57,355 bases of DNA from Gammaproteobacteria bacterium (GCA_027307325.1 DAHUXE010000147.1:1-57355); one strand, 5' to 3'. Numbered from the stretch's first letter, positions 7,623 through 17,345 are shown. The notes: generated by a model not told the origin, from the sequence alone. Made by a program: numbers and translations.

Positions 7623-10346
7623 TCAGAACTTCATGCCGATCGTCACGCCGAGCACCCGCGGCCGCAGGGGCACCTGAGCCTCGATGAACTGCCCGGACGA
7701 GGTGAATTGACTCGCACTCGAGTTGCCGAGGTTCTCGCCGTATATCTCGACGCTCCAGCGGTCCTTGCTGATGCCGGCCTGGGCGTCGTAGACGGTGTAC
7801 GCCGGCTGGTTGTACAGCAGCCACGTCGTGGTCGGGACGGTGCCGGGCACGCCGGGGGTGAAGCTGCTCGGCTCGTTGTTCATGTCGCCCGTATGGCTCG
7901 CGCCGACCGTGAAGAACATCCTGTAGTCGTTCGCCTCCCAGTCATAGCGTGCGTGCAGGTTGTACTGGATCGTCGGCGAGAAGGCCGGCGTGGCACCTAC
8001 GGCGCCGAGCGGATTGAGCAGCGGGACGTTCATATGCAGAGTCGAGCTCCACACCTGCGTTATGCAGCTGCCGGCCGGCGTGGGGTTGCCGGTGATTCCG
8101 CTCGCAGCGCCCGCTCCACCCACCGATTGGATGCAGGGTGAGTTCGTCTCGGACGCGTTGTTGTGAGAGAGCGCGCCCTGCAGCGTCAGCCCCTCGGTGG
8201 CCCGCCACACGACCTGCAGCTCGACGCCCTTGATCCGGTAATCCGGACCCTGCACGCCGAAGGTCGTGTTGCCGTACACCGGCGGGTTGTAGATCAGCGT
8301 CTGCACGTCCTTCCAGTCCATGACGTAAGCCGAGCCGTTCACCAGCAGCCGGTGGTTGAGCCACTCGGTTTTCCAGCCGATCTCGTTGTTGGTCAGCGTG
8401 TCGGGCGGGTAGGTGTAGGGCTTACGGAACTGCTTGACGAGCGTCGGGCTCGGATCGACACCGACGACCGGGACTCCCCCTTTGGCGTCGATCTCGACCT
8501 CGGCGCTGTTCTTGCGGTTACCGGCACCGGGGCGGAAGCCCTGCGAGAAGGTGTAGTAAGCCATCACATCGGGCGTGATGTGCCAGGTGAGGTTGCCGCG
8601 GCTCTTGAAGCCACTGTAGTCCGCCGCGTGCGTCGCTGCCGTCAGGTTGGAGCCGACGCAGGTGCCGTTCGGAATACCCGCGCAGCCGGTGCTGGTCGAG
8701 TACTGCGTGCCGTGCATGAACTCGGTGTACTTGTAGTAGCGGGTCCCGCCGGTCAGCGTCAGTACCTTCGGAATCAGGTCGAAGTCGATGGACGTGAAGA
8801 GCGCCCACTGCCGGTAGCCGCGCGCGAGGTCCTCACCGAACGCCGTATTGTCGTCGCGCGCCGTGGGATCGACGACCGCCGTGCCGGGAGGCGGGATGAC
8901 ATTGCCGACGCAGACCTGGCTGCCGGCCTGAAACAGCAACAGGTTGGCCGGCGTGCAGGACGGAATCGACTTGTAGCGGAAGTTCATGTCGTCCTTGATT
9001 TCCAGGTCCTCCCAGAACGCGCCGAACAGCCCGCGCACCCGCCCATCGTCCGGCGTGCTGAAGCGCAGCTCGTGGCTCTGGTGGGTTGTCTGGACGTAAT
9101 CGTTCCAGGACAGCACCGGCGAGTAGCAGGTGAGCGGGCCGACCCCCGCGCCGATCACGCCGGTACCGGCCCGGCCGCCGGCGCAGGTGTAGTAGAACCC
9201 GCCCCCTGAGCGCGAGTAGTTCGAGTAATCGACGCTGTTGTCGATGGTGCGCGACAGGTAGGCGCCGGTGTACACCGCCCTGATGTCACCGATCTTGCCG
9301 TTCAGCGTCCACGCGGTGTTCTCCCACTTGTCCTTGTACCACTGCGGCACGAAGGAGGTTTCCTGCCAGGCGCCGAGCGGCTGGCCATCGCTGCCGATCG
9401 GGTACTGCTGGAACGAGCCGTCGGCCTCCATGTTCTGGTAGGTCTGCGCGATCAGCAGGCTCCAGTCCGGATCGATTTGCCACAGCGCCTGCACGCGCAG
9501 GCCGTTGTAGCTGACAGGGTTCTGCGCGTTCTGTGCGAGGTTGAAGTTGTTCGCGACCGCCACGTTCGCCGGGTAGGTGAGCCCGAAGGAAGCGGGCCCC
9601 GGGTCCGTCGAGGTCGGCGAGCGCGTAAACGTACTCGGCACGTTGTCGATGTAGCCGCCGCGGTGGTCCGTATAGACGACCGCGCGGACCGCGAGCGTAT
9701 CCGCGAGGACCGGGACGTTGATCACCGCAATCGCCGAGGAGTTGGGATCGCCGTGGGCCGTCGTGCCGTAGGAGGCCAAGATATTGCCCTCGGTCACGTT
9801 CAGTTTCGGCTTGTTGGTGATGTAACGCACCGCGCCGGCCTCGGCGCCGCCGCCGAACAGAGTGCCCTGCGGGCCTTCGAGGACCTCGACGCGCTCGAGA
9901 TCCGCCATGTAGACGTCGACGTTACGCGCCGGGAAAGTCATCGACTGGTCGTCGAGGTAGAGCTCCACGTTCGGAAACGGGTTGATGGCCGCAGTCGACT
10001 GGTTGCCGGCGAAGCCCGCGCTCAGGCCGCGCATGTACATGTTGCCCTGGCCCGGGCCATTCGGGCTGAAGGTCACGTTCGGCAGGTATTTGAGGACGTC
10101 ATCGAAGGTCTGAACCTGCATCTGCGCGAGCTGCGCGCCGGTTATTGCCTGGATGGTGATCGGGACGTTCTGCACCGTCTCGGTGCGGCGCTCGGCGGTC
10201 ACGACCACTTCCGTGAGCCCGCCCGCCTCGGCGGTTGACGTCGCCTGGTCCGCCGGCGCCGTCAGATCCGATGGCGCCGCCAGCACGAACGCGGGCGCAC
10301 TCAGGACGGCGGCCACGGCCGCCGAGATCTTAGGATTCAGCTTCAT
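7623..10346 (-). CDS. TonB-dependent outer-membrane receptor 1
   Basis: The 907-aa protein has a signal peptide (MKLNPKISAAVAAVLSAPAFVLA), a TonB-box-like segment LTEVVVTAERR, a plug domain (VPITIQAITGAQL, then VEVLEGPQGTLFGGGAEAGAVRYI) and a beta-barrel ending in Phe (GVTIGMKF), the outer-membrane targeting residue. It should import a ligand across the outer membrane using TonB energy. There is no SusD-like partner. Two Cys flank a loop near 790-820 (NSPCIQSVGG and PAGSCITQVW) that is also present in the paralogue. The ATG chosen has GGGGAG 7 nt upstream and starts the signal peptide; an earlier in-frame start would add a non-conserved leader. Confidence 0.9.
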   Translation of the reverse strand: MKLNPKISAAVAAVLSAPAFVLAAPSDLTAPADQATSTAEAGGLTEVVVTAERRTETVQNVPITIQAITGAQLAQMQVQTFDDVLKYLPNVTFSPNGPGQGNMYMRGLSAGFAGNQSTAAINPFPNVELYLDDQSMTFPARNVDVYMADLERVEVLEGPQGTLFGGGAEAGAVRYITNKPKLNVTEGNILASYGTTAHGDPNSSAIAVINVPVLADTLAVRAVVYTDHRGGYIDNVPSTFTRSPTSTDPGPASFGLTYPANVAVANNFNLAQNAQNPVSYNGLRVQALWQIDPDWSLLIAQTYQNMEADGSFQQYPIGSDGQPLGAWQETSFVPQWYKDKWENTAWTLNGKIGDIRAVYTGAYLSRTIDNSVDYSNYSRSGGGFYYTCAGGRAGTGVIGAGVGPLTCYSPVLSWNDYVQTTHQSHELRFSTPDDGRVRGLFGAFWEDLEIKDDMNFRYKSIPSCTPANLLLFQAGSQVCVGNVIPPPGTAVVDPTARDDNTAFGEDLARGYRQWALFTSIDFDLIPKVLTLTGGTRYYKYTEFMHGTQYSTSTGCAGIPNGTCVGSNLTAATHAADYSGFKSRGNLTWHITPDVMAYYTFSQGFRPGAGNRKNSAEVEIDAKGGVPVVGVDPSPTLVKQFRKPYTYPPDTLTNNEIGWKTEWLNHRLLVNGSAYVMDWKDVQTLIYNPPVYGNTTFGVQGPDYRIKGVELQVVWRATEGLTLQGALSHNNASETNSPCIQSVGGAGAASGITGNPTPAGSCITQVWSSTLHMNVPLLNPLGAVGATPAFSPTIQYNLHARYDWEANDYRMFFTVGASHTGDMNNEPSSFTPGVPGTVPTTTWLLYNQPAYTVYDAQAGISKDRWSVEIYGENLGNSSASQFTSSGQFIEAQVPLRPRVLGVTIGMKF

Positions 10347-10426
10347 TGCGTTGCTCCCCGGGGATCCAGTTGTGTATTCCCCACACGCGTTTGCAGCCAC
10401 CCTCCCGGGTGGTTCTTATGGTGACG

Positions 10427-10456
10427 TTTATACCATTCGCTCGACAGGCGCTAGAA
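10427..10456 (-). promoter_or_regulatory. Predicted promoter of TonB receptor 1
   Basis: On the minus strand TTCTAG and TATAAA are separated by 18 nt, and the sequence CGAATGGTATAAA containing the -10 box is identical to the one upstream of the paralogous receptor. The -10 box is about 80 nt from the start codon. Conservation of this block between otherwise diverged leaders is the main support. Confidence 0.5.
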
Positions 10457-10487
10457 CAAACCCGTCATCGCAGCGCCATCTGTCCCT

Positions 10488-10528
10488 AGCTTTCCACACC
10501 ATTGTGACAGTGAGGATACCGGAAATCG
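10488..10528. promoter_or_regulatory. Conserved upstream block shared by both receptor genes (copy 1)
   Basis: The block AGC-TTTC(C)ACACC, then GTGACA, then CC-GAAATCG recurs upstream of both receptor genes (see copy 2). It contains an imperfect inverted repeat CACA/TGTG. It may bind a common regulator; no regulator is identified. Confidence 0.35.
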
Positions 10529-10629
10529 CGCGCGGCGCCCGAACTGAGAAGCGTTATAGCCTACTGAGCGCTTGAACTCGGCGATGGAATTGTTGCGCGC
10601 CGGCATCGGTGCATGGACGGCCCCGAGCG

Positions 10630-12471
10630 TCACGTCAGATTCACCAGGTGCGCAATGGGCCGAAGGTGTTTCTCATAGTTGCGCCAGCGCCCGGCCGACG
10701 CGCCGTTGATCTTCTGACGCACCTGCCAGCGGCTCGCCGTGATGACGACGCGCTCGGTATTCTGAAAGTCGAGGCACCCCGGATCCCACGGCAGACCGAC
10801 GAACTCGAGCATCCGCCGTGTCCAGCTCTCCTGATCGCCGATCAGCGCCTCATACGGGACCTCGAGCAGCGCCGTCGGGGGAAGCACCGTACGCCAGTGC
10901 CTCATCACGCGGAGGTACTGCGTGTAGTAATGCGCCAGACCCTCCAGATCGTTCGCGTACGAGCCCATCCTGAAGAAATTCTGGGAGTAGATCAACAGGC
11001 AGGTGTCGAGCGGATGGCGCTGCATGTGGATGATGCGCGCTCGCGGCAGCGCCGCGTGGATCAAGCCGGCGTAGAGAAAATTGGCGGGCATCTTGTCGAT
11101 GATGCGCGAGGCGCTGCCAGACAGGGCCCGCATCCGCTCGAGGTAGTCCCGGGCGAACTGCGGCAGGACTTCGGCGGCGCTCACGCCCGCTGCCATTTCC
11201 GCCTCGAAGATGCCGAAGGCGCCCTCCCAGAACCGCAATTCTCCTCCGCCAAACACCCCGGGATGTGAGGCGAGAATCTGCTCGGCGAGCGAAGTGCCGG
11301 ATCGCGGCATGCCGATGATCAGGACGGGCAGCTCCGCGGGCGAGCCTGCGGCGCGTCGCTCGCCCAGGAACCTCGCATCAAAGGTGCCGATAATCCGCTC
11401 GACACGCTGCTCGAATCTATCCCGGTTGTACTGCGCCTTGTGACGCCGCGCGAGCTCGTTCGCACGCCGGTAACTTGCGAACGCCTCATCGTAGCGGCCG
11501 AGGTCGTCGAAGTACTTGCCGAGCGCAAACCGCAGATCGATCTCGTGTCCGTGCGGCAGCGGCTTCGACAGCAGCTCTTCGACCTGCTGCTGCCAGAAGC
11601 CGTCGGCGCCGGTCATTCTCCGGCTGCCTGCCAGGCTGCTGTACACGGACGGCAAAGCCGGATTGATGGCGAGCGCACGCTCCAGCTGCTCCCGCCCTTC
11701 ATCGAACTGTCCGCGGTCGGCGTACAGCTCGCCGAGGAGCGACAGCCCCTCGACATTGTCGGGCTCGAGCGCGAGTGCAGCGCGGCAGATCTCTTCCGCC
11801 TCCGCAGCGCGTCCTCGCATGCGCATCGTCCCGGCCAGGCCGAGAAGAGCCCGCCGGTCATCCGCATGCAGCGCCAGGGCGGCGCGGAAAGCCGCGGCAG
11901 CTTCATCCAGCCGCCGCAGATCGAAGAGCACGCTGCCGAGGTTATTGTGGTGCTCGGCGCGCTGCGGCTCGAGCTCGACGGCCCTGCGACGCACCACGAG
12001 CGCCTCCTCGCCCTCGCCGAGCTCACGGAGCACGTCGCCGAGATGGCTCAGTCCCTCGATGCTGGCGGGATTCAACGCCAGTGCCCGCCGGTAGCTCGTC
12101 ACGGCCTCGGCGCGCGCGCCGGCAGTGGCCAGCGCAACGCCGAGGTTCAGATGCGTCTCGGCATCGTGCGGCAGGAGCTCGACCGCCCGGCGCAATGCCG
12201 GCACCGCGTCCCTCCCCTGCCGCAGCAACGCCACACTCAGGATCTTCCACAGCATGCCGTCCTGCGGATGGGCTCCGAGCAGCACACGGCAGCGTTGCTC
12301 GACTTCGGCGAGAGCCCCGGCGTGCAGTTTCGTTACGAGTTCGGTCAGCTCGTGTTCGTGTGCGGGGGCGGCCGCCAGCTTACCGTCCGGCACCCCATGG
12401 CAGTGCTTGTACTTCCTGCCGCTGCCGCACGGGCACGGGTCGTTGCGACCCGGTTTGATGGTCGTGTTCAC
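10630..12471 (-). CDS. SEC-C/TPR-repeat sulfotransferase (ST2)
   Basis: The 613-aa protein starts at a GTG that overlaps the ST3 stop (GTGA). Residues 7-25 form a SEC-C zinc motif, GRNDPCPCGSGRKYKHCHG, as found at the tails of SecA and other proteins. About nine TPRs follow (roughly 40-340), then a sulfotransferase domain with PAPS loop IGMPRSGTSLAEQILASH and second motif IIHMQRHPLDTCLLIYSQ. The C-terminal WQVRQKINGASAGRW matches ST1. A longer in-frame upstream extension lies inside ST3 and was rejected. The zinc motif ahead of TPRs suggests a protein partner or protein substrate; that is inference. Confidence 0.82.
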   Translation of the reverse strand: MNTTIKPGRNDPCPCGSGRKYKHCHGVPDGKLAAAPAHEHELTELVTKLHAGALAEVEQRCRVLLGAHPQDGMLWKILSVALLRQGRDAVPALRRAVELLPHDAETHLNLGVALATAGARAEAVTSYRRALALNPASIEGLSHLGDVLRELGEGEEALVVRRRAVELEPQRAEHHNNLGSVLFDLRRLDEAAAAFRAALALHADDRRALLGLAGTMRMRGRAAEAEEICRAALALEPDNVEGLSLLGELYADRGQFDEGREQLERALAINPALPSVYSSLAGSRRMTGADGFWQQQVEELLSKPLPHGHEIDLRFALGKYFDDLGRYDEAFASYRRANELARRHKAQYNRDRFEQRVERIIGTFDARFLGERRAAGSPAELPVLIIGMPRSGTSLAEQILASHPGVFGGGELRFWEGAFGIFEAEMAAGVSAAEVLPQFARDYLERMRALSGSASRIIDKMPANFLYAGLIHAALPRARIIHMQRHPLDTCLLIYSQNFFRMGSYANDLEGLAHYYTQYLRVMRHWRTVLPPTALLEVPYEALIGDQESWTRRMLEFVGLPWDPGCLDFQNTERVVITASRWQVRQKINGASAGRWRNYEKHLRPIAHLVNLT

Positions 12472-14483
12472 TGCTCCCGATAGCGCGTCAGCGCATCGCC
12501 CAGCGCATCCTTCAGCGGCCCGAGCCACGGCTCGAAGTGCTTCCACTGATCGAGACCCTCCCGATAGATGGCCTGGCGCACCTGCTCCGAGCTCGCCGTG
12601 CGCACGCTGCGCTGCGTCTCGTGAAAGACCAGGCATTGGGGCTCGAACGGCAACCCGCAGAAGTCCAGCATGCGGCGCACATTCCCTTCGAGATCTCCGA
12701 CCACGTCCTCGTGGTACACGCGCAGGATGCGCCCTGGCAGGACGCGATCCCAGTGCTGCATCAGCTCGAGATAGGTGCGGTAATAGCGCGCGATCTCCTC
12801 CGTGCCGTAGGTGAACTCCTGGCCGTTGGCGAACAGCTGCTTGAGGTTACTGAAGCAGCACGCCATCGGCTCGCGGCGCGCGTCGATGATGCGCGCGTTG
12901 GGCAGCATGAGGTGAACGAGCCCGAGGTGGCGGAAGTTGTTCGGATTCTTGTCGATGAAAAACGGCTTGCCGGTGCGGTACACGCGCGTATCGGCGAGGT
13001 ACTTCGCGCCGAGCTGCCGGAAATCCTCCGCACTCAGGCGCTCGAGGATATGCGGATAGCGGGGCTCCGCCTGCTCGGCCTCGCGGCCACGCAGGGCGGT
13101 CACGATCTGCTGCACGTGAGGCAGCTCCTGAGTGCCCTCGACCTGCGAGTGCGACGCGAGGATCTGCTCGAGCAGGGTCGAGCCCGAGCGCGGCAGCCCC
13201 ACGATGAAGATGGGATCGGGCTCGGGCGTGCCCCAGCCGTCGCGGCTGGCAAAAAACCCCGCGGTGCAGACCTTGATCTGCCCCCGGGTGTTGCTCTCGG
13301 TGAGGGCGGGCCGGTAGCGGATTTCGGCATGCTTCAGGCGATTGCCGAGCTCGTAGTAGCGAAAGGATTCGGCGTACTCGCCCCGGTCCTCGAGCGCCTT
13401 GGCGAGCGCAAAGCACAGGTGATAGCGATCGACCGTGCCGGTGGCCGGCGCCTCGAGCGCCGCGCGCATCTGTCGCAGCTCCTCGTCCGGGAAGCGGTAG
13501 GTCTTGAGATTGGCGAGACTCCAGTAGGCATCGCCGAAATCCGGCCGCAGGCTCGCCGCTTTGCGGTAGGCGACGATCGCCTCCGGCGTCTGTCCAAGAG
13601 TCTTGAGCGCATGGGCCATCGACAGGTGCACGTCGGCGTCGGCGGCAGTACCGAGCAGCAAGCCGCGGTAGATTTCGATCGCCCGCCGGTGCTCGCCGAG
13701 GCCGACCAGAGCGGCGGCATCGAGCATGCGCAACGCGCGGTTACCGGGCTCGTCCTTGAGAAGCTCGCCGATGTGGCGCCGCGCGTCCGCATGGCGATGC
13801 AGCTCGATGAGCACGCTGGCGTATTCCTGGCGCGCAGCGCGATAGTCCGGCGCCCGCTCGAGAACCGCCGCCAGCAGCAGCTCCGGATCGTCGTAGACCT
13901 TGCGCGCGATGCCGATGCGGGCGAGGAGGCGCATCGCTTCGATGTGATCGCCATTCTTCAGCAGCCACGCCCGGATCAGCGGCTCGGCGGCATCCAGGTC
14001 GCCGTCCATGAAGAGGCTCGTGGCAGCGACGATCTCCGGCGGGAGGTTCCTGAGCGTCGCCACGTGGCTGCCCGCCATGGCGGCGTTCTCCGCTTCCCCG
14101 GTCATGCGGTAGAGCCCTTCGAGCATGCTCCAGCTGCCGGGCAGGGCGTGATTGAGGTTCACGGCCGTGAGAAACGCCTCGATCGCCTGCGGCGCCTGCC
14201 GCAGGACGACGAAGCAGCGGCCGCGCTCCTCATAAAGGCGACTGAAGCGCGGATGCTGCTGCTCGAGCGTGGCCAGCGTGTTGAGTGCCTCGGAAATCCG
14301 ATGGAGCCTGCGCTCGGCCACGGCGGCGAACAGCCGCGCATCCCGATGGTGGGGTTGAGCCGCGAGCAGACCCTCCGCCGCCGCGAGCGCAGCAGAAAAA
14401 TTCTGCTCCTTCAGCAGCGCATGAACTCGCGCCAATTCGGCGGGGGCCGCGGCTGCAGCCGGTCGGGCGTCGCTTGGGTCCAT
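12468..14483 (-). CDS. TPR-repeat sulfotransferase (ST3)
   Basis: The 671-aa protein has an N-terminal TPR solenoid (about 20-360) and a C-terminal sulfotransferase domain. The PAPS loop is VGLPRSGSTLLEQILASH and the second motif is RIIDARREPMACCFSNLKQ. The latter has REP rather than the RHP of ST1 and ST2, so this copy is the most diverged. The tail ASSEQVRQAIYREGLDQW still aligns with the other two. The ATG lacks a visible Shine-Dalgarno and sits just after the terminator of TonB receptor 2. Translation of ST2 is probably coupled through the GTGA overlap. Confidence 0.83.
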   Translation of the reverse strand: MDPSDARPAAAAAPAELARVHALLKEQNFSAALAAAEGLLAAQPHHRDARLFAAVAERRLHRISEALNTLATLEQQHPRFSRLYEERGRCFVVLRQAPQAIEAFLTAVNLNHALPGSWSMLEGLYRMTGEAENAAMAGSHVATLRNLPPEIVAATSLFMDGDLDAAEPLIRAWLLKNGDHIEAMRLLARIGIARKVYDDPELLLAAVLERAPDYRAARQEYASVLIELHRHADARRHIGELLKDEPGNRALRMLDAAALVGLGEHRRAIEIYRGLLLGTAADADVHLSMAHALKTLGQTPEAIVAYRKAASLRPDFGDAYWSLANLKTYRFPDEELRQMRAALEAPATGTVDRYHLCFALAKALEDRGEYAESFRYYELGNRLKHAEIRYRPALTESNTRGQIKVCTAGFFASRDGWGTPEPDPIFIVGLPRSGSTLLEQILASHSQVEGTQELPHVQQIVTALRGREAEQAEPRYPHILERLSAEDFRQLGAKYLADTRVYRTGKPFFIDKNPNNFRHLGLVHLMLPNARIIDARREPMACCFSNLKQLFANGQEFTYGTEEIARYYRTYLELMQHWDRVLPGRILRVYHEDVVGDLEGNVRRMLDFCGLPFEPQCLVFHETQRSVRTASSEQVRQAIYREGLDQWKHFEPWLGPLKDALGDALTRYREQ

Positions 14484-14491
14484 CAGGGCTC

Positions 14492-14523
14492 GAAAGAAAA
14501 AGGGCGGACCGAAGGTCCGCCCT
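14492..14523 (-). terminator. Intrinsic terminator after TonB receptor 2
   Basis: On the minus strand AGGGCGGACC pairs perfectly with GGTCCGCCCT around a UUC loop (CUUCGG when closed), followed by UUUUCUUUC. It lies 48 nt after the receptor stop and about 9 nt before the ST3 ATG, the same arrangement as for receptor 1. Confidence 0.9.
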
Positions 14524-14570
14524 GCATTGTACCCAACCGGCCGCTTAGCGGCCGGAAGCGCCCGCCGCCC

Positions 14571-17345
14571 TCAGAACCTGTAGGACATCAGCAGGTTCAG
14601 CGTGCGCGGCCGCAGCGGGACCTCGGCCTTGATGAATTGGCCGGAGGTCACGTTCGTCGGCCCGAATTCATTCGACAGATTGGCGCCATTGAGCTGCACG
14701 GTCCAGTTGTCCTTGCTGACGCCGATGGCGGCGTCATAGGTCGTGTAGCTCGGGATGTCATACAGCAGCAGCGTCGTGACCGGGGGGTTCGCAAACGCCG
14801 GATCGTTGCCGGAATGGTAGTTCCGCGGCTCGTTGGTCATCGGACCGACATGACTCGCGCCGGCCCACATGAAGGGGTGGTAGCCCGCCCCCGTTGCCCA
14901 GTCGTAGCGCGCGCGCAGATTGAACATGAACGGCGGGGAGAACGCGGGCGCCGTGCCCTGCGCGCCGAGCGCGTTCGGGATGACGTTGCCCTTGTCCAGC
15001 GTGATGCACTGTCCGACCGGGGTGGGATTGTTGGCGGTCTTGGCGTTATTCGGATCCACGCCCACCGACTCGAGACACGGCGAGTTCGTCTGCGTCGACT
15101 GGTTGACCGAGGCCGATCCCTGGAGACTGAGCCCCTCGGTGAGGCGCGCATTGAACTGCAGCTCGAAGCCCTTGATGGTGAAGTTCGGTCCCTGGACGTT
15201 GAACGTCGTATTGCCGAAGAACGCCGGCTCGAACAGCGACAGCTGCTCGTCGTTCCACTTCATGTAGTACGCCGAGGCGTCGATCAGCAGGCGGTGCTCG
15301 AAGAACTCGCTCTTGAAGCCGATCTCGTTGTTGATGAGGTTGTCGGAGTTGACGCCCGCCGGTTTCTCGTACTGGTTCGTGGTCTTGCAGCTCGCCCCGC
15401 TGGCGGTCGTGCCCACGCAGGCCGGAATCTCGGACGCCAGGAACACCTTGCCGTTGGCGGAATTGGTGCGATTGAAGCTGCCGGGCCGGAATCCCTGCGA
15501 GAAGGTGTAGTAGGTCATGATGTCCGGCGTGATGTGCCAGGTCAGGTTCAGGCGCCAGCGCGAGCCCTGCTCGCTCTTGTCGAGGTTGATGGGAAAGCCG
15601 CAGTACCCCGGCGTGTTGACGCACGCGCCGTTGATGTGGTCGAGAATCAGGCCGGTTCCCGGGGCGATGCCCTTCGCCGACGCTCCCGAGGTGCTCTCGC
15701 TGTACCACTCCGAGCCGTGCTCGAACTCGTCGTAATGGTAGAGACGCCCGCCGGCCGTGGCCGTCAGCACCTTCGGAATCAGGTCGAAATCGACCGACGC
15801 GAAGAACGCGCGCTGCTTGTAGCCACGCTGATCGTCCTCGCCGAAGGCGTTGTTCATGTTGGTACGCAGGCTCGGATCGCTCGCAAACGTGCCTGGAACC
15901 GGGCCAACCGCCGAGAAACAGTCCGGTCCCGTCCCCGCGAGACCCGCCGCGGCCTGCGCCGCCGTGTTGCACTGAGGGATTCCCAGGTAGTTGAAGTTCA
16001 TCTGGTCGTCGATGACGAACTTCTCCCAGTAGAACCCCGCGAGCCCGCGCAGGCGCTGCTCCGGATCGGTGCTGACGCGCAGCTCGTGACTCTGGTGCGA
16101 GTTGTGGACGATGTCGCGCCACGCGCCGACGGGCGGATAGCACTGCAGCTTGTGGGTCGCCAGGGCGGGGAAGTTACTGGCGTTGAAGTATCCGGCTCCC
16201 GGACCGACGCAGCCGTAATACGAGCCCGTCGTGCTGCGCATGTAGTTCGAGTAGTCCTGCTGCCCGTCGATGTTGCGCGACATGTAGCTGCCGGTGTAGA
16301 CGAGGCTCATGTTGCCCGGCAGCTTGCCGTTCAGCGTCCAGGCCGTGCTCTCGTATTTGTCCTTGTTCCAGGCCGGCGTGAAAGCGGTGATCTGGTAGGG
16401 CGCGAGCGCCGTGCCGTTCGAGTTGGCCGGATAGGAGTAGAAATAGCCCGGGGCGTTCAGATTCTGGTAGTTCTGCTGCACCAGCAGATTCCAGTCGTCA
16501 TTCATCTTCCAGAGCATCGACAGCCGCAAGCCCTGGTAGTCGACCGAGTTGGTATTGTTCTCGAGCAGACTCGCGTTGTTGCCCGAGACCCCCGTCGAGG
16601 CGGCGACCGAGCCCGGCTGGTAGGAAATGGTCGAGGCCACGTTCGAGATGTAGCCGCCCTGATGCTCGGTGAAGATCACCGCGCGCAGCCCCAGGGTGCC
16701 TTCGATGAGCGGCAGGTTGAGCACCGCGTTCAGCTTGCTGTTCGGATCGCCGCCCGCGGTCACGCCGTAGCCGGCATTGAATTCGGCCGAGGTCGAGTTC
16801 AGGTTCGGCTTGTTCGTGATGTAACGGACGACGCCCGCCTGGGCGCCACCGCCGAACAGGGTGCCCTGTGGACCCTCGAGCACCTCGATGCGCTCCATGT
16901 CGACCACGTAGACGTCGTTGTTGCGCGCCGGGAATGTCATCGACTGGTCATCGAGGTAGAGCGCGACGTTCGGGAACGCGGCGGTGGTCGACTGCGACTG
17001 GTTGCCGGAGCCGATGCCGCCGAGGCCGCGGATGAAGATGTTGCCGGTGCCGGGTCCGTTACCGCTGAAGGTCACGTTCGGCGTGTACTTCATCAGGTCG
17101 TTGAAGGAGGTCACGTTCAGCTGCGTCAGCTGCTCGCCCGTGATCGCCTGCACGGTGATCGGTACGTCCTGCAGTCGCTCGTTGCGGCGCTGCGCCGTGA
17201 CGACTACCTCGGCCAGCCCTATGTTCTCGGTCGTTGCTGTCGACTGGTCTGCGGCTGCGGTCAGGTCGGACGGCGCCGCCAGTACGAACGCCGGCGCACC
17301 CAGGACTGCCGCCACGGCCGCAGAAATCTTCGGATTGACCTTCAT
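14571..17345 (-). CDS. TonB-dependent outer-membrane receptor 2
   Basis: The 924-aa protein is a paralogue of receptor 1. The signal peptides are nearly identical (MKVNPKISAAVAAVLGAPAFVLA), and it has the TonB-box-like LAEVVVTAQRR, plug motifs VPITVQAITGEQL and IEVLEGPQGTLFGGGAQAG, and a barrel ending in Phe (LLMSYRF). The paired-Cys loop is kept (NSPCLESVGV and PVGQCITLDKG). Ligand is unknown. The ATG has GGGGGAG about 7 nt upstream. An in-frame start 39 nt earlier has no conserved sequence and was not used. Confidence 0.9.
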   Translation of the reverse strand: MKVNPKISAAVAAVLGAPAFVLAAPSDLTAAADQSTATTENIGLAEVVVTAQRRNERLQDVPITVQAITGEQLTQLNVTSFNDLMKYTPNVTFSGNGPGTGNIFIRGLGGIGSGNQSQSTTAAFPNVALYLDDQSMTFPARNNDVYVVDMERIEVLEGPQGTLFGGGAQAGVVRYITNKPNLNSTSAEFNAGYGVTAGGDPNSKLNAVLNLPLIEGTLGLRAVIFTEHQGGYISNVASTISYQPGSVAASTGVSGNNASLLENNTNSVDYQGLRLSMLWKMNDDWNLLVQQNYQNLNAPGYFYSYPANSNGTALAPYQITAFTPAWNKDKYESTAWTLNGKLPGNMSLVYTGSYMSRNIDGQQDYSNYMRSTTGSYYGCVGPGAGYFNASNFPALATHKLQCYPPVGAWRDIVHNSHQSHELRVSTDPEQRLRGLAGFYWEKFVIDDQMNFNYLGIPQCNTAAQAAAGLAGTGPDCFSAVGPVPGTFASDPSLRTNMNNAFGEDDQRGYKQRAFFASVDFDLIPKVLTATAGGRLYHYDEFEHGSEWYSESTSGASAKGIAPGTGLILDHINGACVNTPGYCGFPINLDKSEQGSRWRLNLTWHITPDIMTYYTFSQGFRPGSFNRTNSANGKVFLASEIPACVGTTASGASCKTTNQYEKPAGVNSDNLINNEIGFKSEFFEHRLLIDASAYYMKWNDEQLSLFEPAFFGNTTFNVQGPNFTIKGFELQFNARLTEGLSLQGSASVNQSTQTNSPCLESVGVDPNNAKTANNPTPVGQCITLDKGNVIPNALGAQGTAPAFSPPFMFNLRARYDWATGAGYHPFMWAGASHVGPMTNEPRNYHSGNDPAFANPPVTTLLLYDIPSYTTYDAAIGVSKDNWTVQLNGANLSNEFGPTNVTSGQFIKAEVPLRPRTLNLLMSYRF

